From Acidimicrobiia bacterium (GTDB taxonomy: Bacteria; Actinomycetota; Acidimicrobiia; Acidimicrobiales; Poriferisodalaceae), in NCBI GenBank assembly GCA_022821985.1, contig JAJECP010000024.1, positions 62,001 through 126,000 on the forward strand: 64,000 nucleotides of DNA, written 5' to 3'. The stretch's first letter is position 1. Every line of letters starts with the position of its first letter. Positions 1-8,521 of this stretch are shown here, piece after piece. A model generated the notes under the pieces. That model saw nothing but the letters and a program-made list of their open reading frames with translations. It had not been told where the DNA came from and ran no database searches. The position numbers were made by a program, and so were the translations under genes.

Positions 1-528
1 GACTCGCTGGTGTTCACCCATCGCAGATGCGCCCACCTGCTCTGGCCAGACGGCGACGAGCCCGAACCGGTCGTGTGGAAGCACCACCATCTCGGTCCAA
101 ACATGAAGTACGACCGGATGCTCGACGAGGACCTCTACTGGGAGGTCCCCGACCTCATCGAGAAGATGGAGATCGGCATCGGCTGGCTGGAGCGGGTGGT
201 GGGCGAGAACTCCATCGAGCAACTCCGCGCCGACACCACCAGCATCCGGGGCACCCACTTCTGGTCCTATGTCATCACCACTCTCGCTCGGGGAGCGAGC
301 GCCGACCCGGACCGGCCCGGCTACATCCGTTACGACCTCGAAGGGTCGCTGTGGATGGTCTTCTACGAGCTGCTCACCCACATCCGCACCATCCAACGGC
401 TCAAGACCCACCAGGGCATCGCCCTCAACGTTGAGTTGCCCCGAGTGGGTTACCTCCGCCTGCCGGAGTACTGGGGCGACACCAATGCCAATGGACCATC
501 CATGACACGACTTGAGGTCAGCCCATGA
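1..528 (+). CDS. Protein of unknown function, 5' end outside window
   Basis: The reading frame is open from the first base, so this is probably the 3' part of a longer gene; a GTG at position 10 is the first possible start inside the window. I do not recognise the family. The visible 170 or so residues are rich in Trp, His and Tyr, with a helical middle section (IEKMEIGIGWLERVVGE) and no obvious membrane segment or signal peptide. The stop overlaps the next start by four bases (ATGA at 525-528), so the two are translationally coupled and are likely to work together. The tight coupling and actinobacterial codon use support a real gene; no function is proposed. Confidence 0.6.
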   Translation, partial: DSLVFTHRRCAHLLWPDGDEPEPVVWKHHHLGPNMKYDRMLDEDLYWEVPDLIEKMEIGIGWLERVVGENSIEQLRADTTSIRGTHFWSYVITTLARGASADPDRPGYIRYDLEGSLWMVFYELLTHIRTIQRLKTHQGIALNVELPRVGYLRLPEYWGDTNANGPSMTRLEVSP

Positions 529-1187
529 CGCCTGCCGCCAACCCGTCGAACGACTCAGCCCGCGTCCGGGCGCTCGTAGTCGAAGCCGTCAGCCGAGCAG
601 CCGATCTCATCGCCACCCCAGCCACAGCCGAGCGGTGGGACCAGCCTTCGGCTCTTGACGGCATGACGGTCGGGGCGCTCTCGGCCCACCTCGTACGCGC
701 CGCCGGCGCCACGATCGCCTACCTCGACCGCACCGCGCCTGACCGGCGCCCCGACGGCGACCTGCTCACCGCAGTCACCTACTTCCACGCCGCGGTCGAC
801 TCTCCAATCCACGACCAGATCAAAGATGTTTCCGCCACCGAATCGGCCATCGGTCACGAAGCCACCGTGGCCAAGTGCCGCCAACTGGCTGCCGACCTCG
901 AAACACGACTGGCCGAGGAACCCGATGATCGTCTCGTCGCCGCGCTGGGAGGCCGTCTGCTCACCCTCGACGACTTCTGCCGCACCAGGCTGATCGAGGT
1001 ACTCCTGCATCTCGACGACCTTGCCGTCAGTACAGGCCAGCCCCGCCCAGCCACCGACCCAGAGGGTGCAGCCATCATCATCGACATCTGCATCAACATC
1101 GCCCGAGACCGCAACGGCGACTGGGGCGTCCTCTACGCCCTGACCCGAGCCGAACGCTCCACGGGAACCGTCTTCCCCGTCTTCTGA
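525..1187 (+). CDS. Maleylpyruvate isomerase N-terminal / DinB-fold family protein
   Basis: This 220-residue protein resembles the actinobacterial mycothiol-dependent maleylpyruvate isomerase N-terminal (MDMPI_N, DinB_2) family. The N-terminal helices carry the family pattern of a Trp-containing turn followed by MTVGALSAHLVRAAG, where the His lies near residue 58 in the metal-ligand region. A second conserved stretch, DDFCRTRLIEVLLHLDDLA, supplies the further histidine typical of the four-helix bundle. Members bind a divalent metal and are thought to be thiol-dependent transferases or isomerases; most have no assigned substrate. It starts inside the stop of the upstream gene, so they form an operon. 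The fold call is good; the reaction is unknown. Confidence 0.7.
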   Translation: MTPAANPSNDSARVRALVVEAVSRAADLIATPATAERWDQPSALDGMTVGALSAHLVRAAGATIAYLDRTAPDRRPDGDLLTAVTYFHAAVDSPIHDQIKDVSATESAIGHEATVAKCRQLAADLETRLAEEPDDRLVAALGGRLLTLDDFCRTRLIEVLLHLDDLAVSTGQPRPATDPEGAAIIIDICINIARDRNGDWGVLYALTRAERSTGTVFPVF

Positions 1188-1237
1188 ACCTCATCCCGCA
1201 ACGCACACGCCGCTGTCGCTCCTGAGTTGTGGGCGTT

Positions 1238-1254
1238 GCTGACCTAGGGTCAGC
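1238..1254. promoter_or_regulatory. 17-bp perfect inverted repeat upstream of arylsulfatase
   Basis: GCTGACC-TAG-GGTCAGC is a perfect 7-3-7 palindrome lying 50 bases before the TTG start of the arylsulfatase gene and 50 bases after the preceding stop. No T-run follows it, so an operator for a dimeric repressor is more likely than an intrinsic terminator. The binding protein is unknown. Confidence 0.4.
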
Positions 1255-1304
1255 CCGAGCGCGGGCACTGGAGTCGGCACGGGTTTGCTGGGGAGGGCGC
1301 ACGG

Positions 1305-3557
1305 TTGAGCACACCGAAGGTTGGCACGACGGTCCATGAATCGACGCCGGGGTGGGACCCGCCGAGACGTCCGCCCCCGGGGGCACCCAATGTCGTGGTG
1401 ATCGTGCTTGACGACACCGGGTTCGCGCAGCTCGGGTGCTTCGGATCCGACATCGACACACCGAACATCGACCGACTGGCCAACGGCGGGCTGCGCTACA
1501 CGAACTTCCACACCACGGCTCTGTGCTCGCCCACCCGGGCATGCCTGCTGACCGGGCGCAACCACCACTCGGTGGGCATGCGGTTCGTCTCGAACGTCGA
1601 CAGCGGATTCTCGAACAGCCGCGGCGCCATCTCGCCGAAGGCGGCGACGATGGCCGAGATGCTCCGCGAACACGGGTACGGCACCTTCGCGCTGGGCAAA
1701 TGGCATCTCGCGACGCTCGAAGACTGCTCTCCCGCCGGGCCGATGGACCACTGGCCGCTGCAGCGCGGCTTCGACCGCTACTACGGCTTCCTGGGCCCAG
1801 CAACCGACCAGTTCTCCCCCGAGCTGAGTATCGACAATCACCCGATCGATCCGCCGTCGCAGGCCGGCTACCACGTGTCCGAGGCTCTCGTCGATCAGGC
1901 GATCGCGATGATCACCGCGCACCAAGGCTCCGCTCCCGGCAGACGCTTCTTTGCCTACGTGGCCTTCGGCGCCACCCACTCGCCGCATCAGGCGCCCCGC
2001 GACTACATCGAGAAGTACCGCGGCCGCTATGACGACGGCTGGGACATCGTGCGGCGCCGCTGGTTCGAGCGGCAGCTCGCACTCGGCGTGGTGCCCGAGG
2101 GGACGATCCTCGCGCCGCGCAACCCCGGCGTCGAGCCGTGGGACGAGCTGCCCGACGCCAACAAGGCCATCTACCTGCGCATGCAGGAGGCGTTCGCCGG
2201 CTTCCTCGATCACACCGACGACCAGATCGGCCGGCTGATCGACTTCCTCGAGAAGATCGACGTGCTCGACGACACGATCGTGATGCTGGTGTCTGACAAC
2301 GGCGCCAGCCAGGAAGGCGGCAAGCACGGCACGCTGAACGAGCTGGCGTATTTCAACGAGATCGAGACGCCGATCGAGGGGATGCTCGAGCGAGTCGACG
2401 AGATCGGCGGCCCGAACATCTACAACAACTACCCGTGGGGCTGGGCCCAGGTCGGCAACACCCCGCTGCGCTTCTACAAGCAGAACACCTACGAGGGCGG
2501 CATCCGCGACCCGCTCATCGTGCACTGGCCTAACGGCATCAGCGACGCCGGCGGCCTGCGAGACCAGTACCACCACACGATCGACCTGCTGCCGACGGTC
2601 CTCGAATGCGTCGGTGTCGAGGCTCCCGAGACCTACCGCGGTGTCGCGCAGATGCCGGTCGAGGGCACGAGTCTTCGATACACGTTCGATTCGCCGTCGG
2701 CGCCGACCCGCAGGACGACGCAGTACTACGAGATGATCGGCCACCGCGCCATCTGGCACGACGGATGGAAGGCGGTGACCATGCATGCCCCCGGCACCCC
2801 GTACGAGGACGACCAGTGGGCGCTGTACCACACCGATGCAGACTTCTCCGAGTGCGTCGATCTCGCTGAGACTCACCCCGACAGAGTGCGAGAGCTCGTC
2901 AATCGCTGGTGGTCCGAAGCGGGCAAGTACAACGTGATGCCCCTCGACGACCGGCGCGGCGGCGACGCCATCGTCCGGCGCCGACCCGGTCATGGCCCGC
3001 CGGGCAAGACACAGCGCTTCTACGCCGGCACGCCGCACCTCCAGCGTGGCAAGACGCCCGACATCCGCAACCGGTCCTTCAGGATCACCGCCCGGGTGAC
3101 CCGTGCCGATGGCGACGGCGGCGTGCTCGTGGCCTACGGCGCCCGCACCACGGGGCTGACATTCTTCGTGCAAGACGACCACCTGTGCTTCACCTACAAC
3201 CGGCTCGGCCAGATGTTCGACGTGCGCAGCGACGCTCCGCTGCCCGAAGGCGAGCTCGACCTGGTTGTCACGTTCACCAAGACCGCGCAAGCCCAGGGCA
3301 CCGCGGAGCTGTCGTGCGTGCGCGACGGCACCGCGACCGAGATGGGGCGCGGCCCCGTCGAGATGGTGCCCTACCGCGAGACTCTCTACGGCATGGACAT
3401 CGGCAAGGACGCCGGCCCCACGGTGACCGACGCCTACCAAGGCCCTTTCCCGTTCACGGGTAGGCTCGAATGGGTCGAGTACGAGCTCGAGAACGACCGC
3501 GACGACCTGATCAAGGCAGCCGAGGTTGAGCTCAAGAACCAGTTGGCAGACCAATGA
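1305..3557 (+). CDS. Arylsulfatase (type I sulfatase, AtsD-like)
   Basis: A 750-residue sulfatase that hydrolyses sulfate esters. The formylglycine signature LCSPTRA is present, with Cys74 as the residue that a formylglycine-generating enzyme oxidises, followed by TGRN. The Asp pair in VIVLDDTG (36-37) and the later SDNGAS supply the calcium ligands, and GKWH is the usual catalytic Lys/His block. A C-terminal beta-rich domain from about residue 570 makes it longer than the 500-550-residue core sulfatases and similar in size to mycobacterial AtsD. The TTG start is chosen because GGGGAGGG lies at 1289-1296. There is no signal peptide, so it is probably cytoplasmic. Its stop overlaps the next start (ATGA), and the substrate is unknown. 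Confidence 0.9.
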   Translation: MSTPKVGTTVHESTPGWDPPRRPPPGAPNVVVIVLDDTGFAQLGCFGSDIDTPNIDRLANGGLRYTNFHTTALCSPTRACLLTGRNHHSVGMRFVSNVDSGFSNSRGAISPKAATMAEMLREHGYGTFALGKWHLATLEDCSPAGPMDHWPLQRGFDRYYGFLGPATDQFSPELSIDNHPIDPPSQAGYHVSEALVDQAIAMITAHQGSAPGRRFFAYVAFGATHSPHQAPRDYIEKYRGRYDDGWDIVRRRWFERQLALGVVPEGTILAPRNPGVEPWDELPDANKAIYLRMQEAFAGFLDHTDDQIGRLIDFLEKIDVLDDTIVMLVSDNGASQEGGKHGTLNELAYFNEIETPIEGMLERVDEIGGPNIYNNYPWGWAQVGNTPLRFYKQNTYEGGIRDPLIVHWPNGISDAGGLRDQYHHTIDLLPTVLECVGVEAPETYRGVAQMPVEGTSLRYTFDSPSAPTRRTTQYYEMIGHRAIWHDGWKAVTMHAPGTPYEDDQWALYHTDADFSECVDLAETHPDRVRELVNRWWSEAGKYNVMPLDDRRGGDAIVRRRPGHGPPGKTQRFYAGTPHLQRGKTPDIRNRSFRITARVTRADGDGGVLVAYGARTTGLTFFVQDDHLCFTYNRLGQMFDVRSDAPLPEGELDLVVTFTKTAQAQGTAELSCVRDGTATEMGRGPVEMVPYRETLYGMDIGKDAGPTVTDAYQGPFPFTGRLEWVEYELENDRDDLIKAAEVELKNQLADQ

Positions 3558-4675
3558 GCCTGATGACGACCGCGAGATTCAGCGCCGACGAGCTGTATGA
3601 AATCGTCGAGACCTACGCGAGCTTCGGCAACCACCACACCGGCACGCCGGCCGATGCCCAGACCACCGCCTGGCTGACCGACGTCCTTCGAAGCCTCGGT
3701 GCCTCGGTGCACGAAGACTGGTTCGAGTTCGACCGTTTCGTCTGCTCTGCCGAGTTGAGGACCGCCCACGGAGCCGTGCCCGCGCTGCCCGTCTTCTACT
3801 GCGCGGCAGGCGACTGGCGCACCACGAACCTCTCCGTAGTTGACGTCGATGTCAACATCGTCGGCAACCCGCGAGGGCTCGACCCCTACCTCCAAGCCGA
3901 TCCTGACGCAGCGGCGCTCGTCATGGCCATCGGAGGTCTCGACGACCATCCCGTGCAGTGCAACCGGGTGCCGCAGATGCCGACAACCCCCGGGCGCCCT
4001 GCAGTCATCATTCCGGGCAACTGGGCCCACCGTGTGCGCGGCGGCGACGCCGAATTGACCTTCACAGCGACGGCCGAGCCGGATCGCAGCGCCAACGTCA
4101 TCGCCACGCTGGGCGCAACCGACGCGCCAGCCATCAACATCACGACGCCGCTGACCGGCTGGACCCCCGCCGGCGGTGAACGCGGCACCGGTCTCGCGGT
4201 CGCATTGGCAATGGCCGCCGATCTCGCTGCCGATCACCACGTCACGCTCTCGGTGTGCAGCGGCCACGAGATCGATCACATCGGTCTCAAGCACTATCTC
4301 GCCAGCCGCGACGTGACTGGCTGGCCGGTTGTCCATCTCGGCGCATCGGTTGGGGCGATCGAGCCCGATTCGACGGGCCCGGCTGGGCTCGGCGCCCAAC
4401 GGATGGTGCTGACCACGGCCAACGGCCAGGTCCGCGACGAGATCGGCCGCCGGGTGCTCGCAGCAAATTGGCGCTTGAGCCAGGCGAATCCGTGGCCCGG
4501 CGAAGGCGGCACATGGTTCGAAGCCGGCGCATCGGTGCTGTCGTTCCTGGGCGGATCATCGCTGTTCCACACCACCGCCGACACCGCCGCCGCTGCGACC
4601 ACGCCGCAGGCCATGGCGCTGGCCGCCGAGGTCGCGGTCGACGCGGCCCGGCTCTTCCTCGACAGTCACCGGTAG
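3554..4675 (+). CDS. M28 peptidase-like protein with degenerate metal site
   Basis: This 373-residue protein has the overall plan of M28 zinc aminopeptidases: an N-terminal helix, a PA-like insertion (about 70-185), then a catalytic-type domain ending in GGTWFEAGASVLSF and SLFHTTADT. The last segment keeps the C-terminal His ligand of the family. The first ligand motif, normally HxD, reads TPLTG. The DNxSG motif reads ERGTG, and the Glu pair reads SGHEID. At least two zinc ligands therefore look replaced, and the protein may be inactive or use another chemistry. It overlaps the sulfatase stop by four bases, which suggests a joint role, perhaps on a sulfated amide or peptide-like substrate. 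Family call moderate; function uncertain. Confidence 0.6.
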   Translation: MSLMTTARFSADELYEIVETYASFGNHHTGTPADAQTTAWLTDVLRSLGASVHEDWFEFDRFVCSAELRTAHGAVPALPVFYCAAGDWRTTNLSVVDVDVNIVGNPRGLDPYLQADPDAAALVMAIGGLDDHPVQCNRVPQMPTTPGRPAVIIPGNWAHRVRGGDAELTFTATAEPDRSANVIATLGATDAPAINITTPLTGWTPAGGERGTGLAVALAMAADLAADHHVTLSVCSGHEIDHIGLKHYLASRDVTGWPVVHLGASVGAIEPDSTGPAGLGAQRMVLTTANGQVRDEIGRRVLAANWRLSQANPWPGEGGTWFEAGASVLSFLGGSSLFHTTADTAAAATTPQAMALAAEVAVDAARLFLDSHR

Positions 4676-4696
4676 CCGTTACCGGGAGGCCGCGGC

Positions 4697-5494
4697 TCAG
4701 CGCGCCAGTGCGTCAGCCGGGTCGGGGATCGCGGCGATGAGCCGCTGGGTGTAGGGGTCCTGGGGTCGTTCGCACACGTCGTCGGGACTGCCGCGCTCCA
4801 CGATGCGCCCGTCATGCATGACGAGCACCTCGTCGCAGAGCTGGCGAACCAGGGCCAGGTCGTGGGCAATGAACAGCATCGCGTTGTCGGCATCGACCAG
4901 CGCTCGCAACAGCCGCGCGACCCGCGTTCCGGTCGTGACGTCGAGCGAGCTGAGCGCCTCATCCAAGACGAGCACCCGGGGCTCGCTCGCCAGCGCCCTC
5001 GCTATGGCGACGCGCTGGCGCTGGCCGCCTGAGAGCTCCCGGGTGGTGCGTGGCCGCAACTCGGCGTCGAGACCCACATGTTCGAGCAGCTCATCGATGC
5101 GAGAGCTGTGCTCGGTGGGTTCGCGATGGCCGTGCACTCTCAACGGCTCCCCGATGAGCTGCTCTGTGCTGTGGCGCGGATTGAGCGCCTGCAGCGGGTC
5201 CTGAAAGACAGCCTGGATGCGGCGGCGATAGTCAAGACCGGGATAGGTCGGCAGATCGTGGACTGCGACACCGTCGACGGTGACCTCGCCTTCGAACGGG
5301 ACCAGACGCAGCAGGGCACGCGCCACGGTCGTCTTTCCCGAGCCGGATTCGCCCACGATGGCGGTGATCTTGCCCGAAGTGAGCTCGAAGCTGACATCGT
5401 CGACGGCGGTGAACGGCGGTGGCCGCAGCGCCGTCAGGCTCCGGCGCCGCTTGAAGCGCACCGTCAGGCCATCCGCCGTCGCGAGCACGGTCAC
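4697..5494 (-). CDS. Oligopeptide ABC transporter ATP-binding protein (DppF/OppF type)
   Basis: This 265-residue ATPase subunit energises peptide or nickel import. It shows Walker A GESGSGKTT, Q-loop VFQDPLQALNPR, signature LSGGQRQR, Walker B VLVLDEALSSLD and the H-loop HD. The Q-loop continuation PLQALNPR is typical of the Opp/Dpp subfamily. The GTG at 5494 is preferred because it overlaps the upstream stop (GTGA at 5491-5494) and follows GGAGG; a longer open frame upstream lies inside the preceding gene. It is the last gene of the transporter operon and is convergent with the M28-like gene 22 bases away. Confidence 0.92.
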   Translation of the reverse strand: MTVLATADGLTVRFKRRRSLTALRPPPFTAVDDVSFELTSGKITAIVGESGSGKTTVARALLRLVPFEGEVTVDGVAVHDLPTYPGLDYRRRIQAVFQDPLQALNPRHSTEQLIGEPLRVHGHREPTEHSSRIDELLEHVGLDAELRPRTTRELSGGQRQRVAIARALASEPRVLVLDEALSSLDVTTGTRVARLLRALVDADNAMLFIAHDLALVRQLCDEVLVMHDGRIVERGSPDDVCERPQDPYTQRLIAAIPDPADALAR

Positions 5495-7464
5495 CGCTCG
5501 CCTCCGGGCTCGAATGCAGACGGTTCTACAGGGATAGCGGGCAGATCCAGTTCCTCGGCATGGATGCAAGCGACCAGATGGCTTCGAACGTTCCTCAGCA
5601 CTGGTTCGCGCTCGCGGCACTCCGGCGTTGCGTGCTCGCAGCGGGGCGCATACACGCACCCGGCCGTCGGCACCGCAAGCGAAGCCGACCGGTCGATCTT
5701 CGGTTCGATCCTGACGCCCCCCACGTTGCGCGGCACCGAGAGCAGCAGCTCCGACGCGTAGGGGTGCTGCGGCGCCGTCACCAAGCCGGCCATCGGCGCC
5801 CGCTCGACCACCCGGCCCTGGTACATCACGAGGGTGCGATCGGCCAATTCGGCGGCCACTCCGAGATCGTGCGTGACCAACAGCACTGCCAGGCCACGCT
5901 GCTCGCCGAGTTGCTTGAGCAGCGTGATGATCTCGGCCTGGATCGTGACGTCGAGAGCAGTTGTGGGTTCATCGGCAATCAGCAGCCGGGGCTCACTGGC
6001 CAGAGCTTGAGCGATCACCACACGTTGCGCCATGCCACCCGAGATCTGGTCGGGGCGCAGGCGAGCGACCTCGGCAGGCCGCGGCAGGCCGACAGCGGTC
6101 AGCAGCTCGATGGTCCGGTCCGAGATCTCGCGCCGCGACATGCCCCCGACCCGTTTCAGCGCGTCGGCCATCTGCCGGCCCACCGTTTGCAGCGGGTTCA
6201 AGCTGGCAGCCGGCTCCTGGAAGACGACGCCGAGTTGGCTTCGCCAGCGGCGCTGTTCGCTTCGACTCATGTCGAGCAGGGACATGTCGCCGCTTGGCGT
6301 CGCGAGCGACAGTTCGGCGGCACGCACGTCGGCCGGAGGTGTCAGCAGAGCTGCGACGGCCATCACCGCGCTGGTCTTGCCGCTCCCCGACTCGCCGACC
6401 AGGGCCACCACCTCGCCCTCGTCGACATGGAAATCTGCCGACAGCACCGCTGTCGTCGTGGGATAGTTGACCGACAGCGAGCGGACCGTGAGAACCCGGC
6501 TCGCTCCGCCAGCCCAATCGGCGCCTGCGGCAGTGCGGTCCAAGTTCGTCATCGGCTGAGCGATTGGATCGACGATTGGCGCATCGACATCTTTCGAACG
6601 GGCAATGACCGGTTCGAGGTGGCCGGCCGGGTGGTCGAACGACTCGCCCCTGCGGCGCCGCAGCAGCGAATCACCGACGATGTTGATCGCCAGCACCGTG
6701 ATGAAGATCGCCACCCCCGGAGGCACCGATTGAAAGGGGTTGTCGCGATGAACACGCTGCGCGTTCGTGAGCATCGAACCCCAGCTGGCATCGGGGATCT
6801 CGACGCCGAGGCCGATGAAGCTCAGCCCAGCCTCGGTGACGATGGCCTGAGCAAAAACGGTGGTGGCGATCACGACAAGCGGGCCGCCGATATTCGGCAG
6901 GATGTGACGGAGCAGCAGACTCGAGCGGCCGAGGCCCACGACCCTCGCGCCATCGACGTAGAGGCGCTCGCGTTCGCTCAGCGTCAACCCTCGCGCCAGT
7001 CTCGCCACGCTGGCCGAGAACGCCAGGCCGACGGCGATCATGGCTTGAGTCAGGCCGCCTCCGATGGCGGCAATGATGGCGATGGCAAAGACCAGAGCCG
7101 GGATCGCCGCCACCGCGTCGACCACGCGCATCACCAAGCGATCGAGCGCACCGCCGAGGAACCCCACCGTGATGCCGATCGGCACCCCGACCGCGATCGC
7201 AATCGCCGTCGCTTCCAATCCGGCAAGCGCAGCGATGCGCGTGCCCACCATGAGTCGACTGAGGGTGTCGCGCCCCAGGTTGTCGGTGCCAAGCCAATTC
7301 TCGCTGCTCGGGCCGACCATGATCTTCGAGAAGTCGCCGAGGTTGGGGTCGTGCGGCGAGAGCCACGGCCCGAGAATCGCCACCCCCACCAGCAGCAGGA
7401 TCAGCCCCCATGCGATCTTGACTATCGGGCTTTCACGTGCCGTTGGCGCCTCGGGTGCACTCAT
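5491..7464 (-). CDS. Fused ABC permease (DppC type) and ATP-binding protein (DppD type)
   Basis: This 657-residue fusion joins two transporter subunits. Residues 1-290 are a DppC-like permease with an N-terminal membrane helix, the GTDNLGRD motif and the cytoplasmic coupling segment around the LSERERLYVDGARVVG sequence. A hydrophilic linker follows (about 290-325). The rest is an ATPase with GESGSGKTS, SGGMAQR signature, LLIADEP and the C-terminal Cys-containing oligopeptide-transporter region (CVYAPRCEHATPEC). Fusions of this type are known in actinobacteria and fix the stoichiometry of permease to ATPase. Both ends overlap neighbours by four bases (ATGA upstream, GTGA downstream). The substrate is set by the binding protein at 8522. 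Confidence 0.92.
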   Translation of the reverse strand: MSAPEAPTARESPIVKIAWGLILLLVGVAILGPWLSPHDPNLGDFSKIMVGPSSENWLGTDNLGRDTLSRLMVGTRIAALAGLEATAIAIAVGVPIGITVGFLGGALDRLVMRVVDAVAAIPALVFAIAIIAAIGGGLTQAMIAVGLAFSASVARLARGLTLSERERLYVDGARVVGLGRSSLLLRHILPNIGGPLVVIATTVFAQAIVTEAGLSFIGLGVEIPDASWGSMLTNAQRVHRDNPFQSVPPGVAIFITVLAINIVGDSLLRRRRGESFDHPAGHLEPVIARSKDVDAPIVDPIAQPMTNLDRTAAGADWAGGASRVLTVRSLSVNYPTTTAVLSADFHVDEGEVVALVGESGSGKTSAVMAVAALLTPPADVRAAELSLATPSGDMSLLDMSRSEQRRWRSQLGVVFQEPAASLNPLQTVGRQMADALKRVGGMSRREISDRTIELLTAVGLPRPAEVARLRPDQISGGMAQRVVIAQALASEPRLLIADEPTTALDVTIQAEIITLLKQLGEQRGLAVLLVTHDLGVAAELADRTLVMYQGRVVERAPMAGLVTAPQHPYASELLLSVPRNVGGVRIEPKIDRSASLAVPTAGCVYAPRCEHATPECREREPVLRNVRSHLVACIHAEELDLPAIPVEPSAFEPGGER

Positions 7465-8405
7465 GACACACGGGTCCGGGGATCGATGACGGTATAGGTG
7501 ATGTCCAAGAGCAGCTGAACCAGCGCCACCCCGACTGCGGCAACGAACACGAAGCCCAGCACAACGGGCAGGTCGCCGTTCTGAATGGCTTCAAGCACGA
7601 GCGAGCCCAAGCCGGGATAGGCAAAGACCGCTTCCACGATCACCGCTCCGCCGAGCAGCACGCCGAACAGCGTGGCGGCGCTCGTGACCACCGGGATTGA
7701 CGCATTGCGGAGCGCGGTCCGGTACAGGATCGACCGCCGTGACAGGCCAACCGACAAGGCGGTGCGGATATAGGGCTCGTGGAGCACTCGGACGAACGCG
7801 GCTCTCGTCTGGCGGGCAATCGCTGCGGCAGCGGCGGTGCCGAGCGCGATCGACGGCAGCGTGATGCTGATCAACCAGTCCTTCACCGATTCGGTAGGGC
7901 CGGTGTAGGCCGTCGCCGGAAACACGTCATAGGGCAGCGCGACGAACGCCACCAGCAGGATCCCAACCCAGAAATTCGGAATCGCTTGCCCCGTGGACGC
8001 CGCCGCGGTGATGACTGAGTCAGTCGCTCGACCGGCACGAACGCCCGCGGCGATGCCGAGCACCATGCCGATGGTCGCCGCGACGAACAGCCCGCCCAGT
8101 GCCAGCGAGAACGTGACCGACAGGCGTTCCTTCAAGAGCTGGGAGACCTGGTTAGGCCCGTTCCACGACTCGCCCAAGTCGCCGGTGGCTGCGTTGCCCA
8201 GCCATCGGCCGTACTGAACGACGAAAGTGTCGTTGACGCCGATCTGCTCCCGGAATGACTCGTAGGCCTCCTCGGTCGCGTCGTCGCCCAGCCGCACGAT
8301 GGCGGGATCGGTCTCGGTCAGCTGCAGCAGCGAGAACGTGATGAAGCTCGCGAGGATCACGAGCGGCACCAGCGACGCCACCCGGATCAGGACGGTGCGA
8401 GTCAC
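7461..8405 (-). CDS. Oligopeptide-type ABC transporter permease (DppB type)
   Basis: A 314-residue inner-membrane permease. It begins with the hydrophobic first helix VASLVPLVILASFITFSLLQL and continues with an external loop ending GDLGESW, which is typical of the DppB N-terminal domain. The conserved coupling segment reads LHEPYIRTALSVGLSRRSILYRTALRNA, and the C-terminal helices end in DPRTR. It pairs with the permease half of the downstream fusion to form the channel. A gap of 116 bases containing a strong hairpin separates it from the binding-protein gene, which suggests expression lower than that of the binding protein. Confidence 0.92.
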   Translation of the reverse strand: MTRTVLIRVASLVPLVILASFITFSLLQLTETDPAIVRLGDDATEEAYESFREQIGVNDTFVVQYGRWLGNAATGDLGESWNGPNQVSQLLKERLSVTFSLALGGLFVAATIGMVLGIAAGVRAGRATDSVITAAASTGQAIPNFWVGILLVAFVALPYDVFPATAYTGPTESVKDWLISITLPSIALGTAAAAAIARQTRAAFVRVLHEPYIRTALSVGLSRRSILYRTALRNASIPVVTSAATLFGVLLGGAVIVEAVFAYPGLGSLVLEAIQNGDLPVVLGFVFVAAVGVALVQLLLDITYTVIDPRTRVS

Positions 8406-8435
8406 GTCGTCAGTCCGCCAAATGGGACAGTCGAA

Positions 8436-8468
8436 CTCCCCAGCCCGATGATGTGTCGGGCTGGGGAG
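8436..8468 (-). promoter_or_regulatory. Intercistronic hairpin between binding-protein and permease genes
   Basis: A perfect 13-bp inverted repeat (CTCCCCAGCCCGA and its complement) surrounds a 7-base loop, between the stop of the binding-protein gene and the start of the first permease gene. No U-run follows on the minus strand. Such hairpins in ABC transporter operons usually protect the upstream message from 3' decay or partly terminate transcription, giving excess binding protein. That role is inferred here. Confidence 0.65.
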
Positions 8469-8521
8469 CTCTGGGACTGGTCAGTGCAGATAAGGACCAC
8501 GAAATGGGCGTGGCCCTGCGA

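Noticed and set aside
1191-3554. Long open frame antisense to the arylsulfatase
   Set aside because: High-GC antisense frame with no recognisable domain; the opposite strand has a complete sulfatase with catalytic motifs.
5560-7497. Long plus-strand frame across the transporter genes
   Set aside because: Shadow of the permease-ATPase fusion; composition rich in Arg, His and Gln without any motif.
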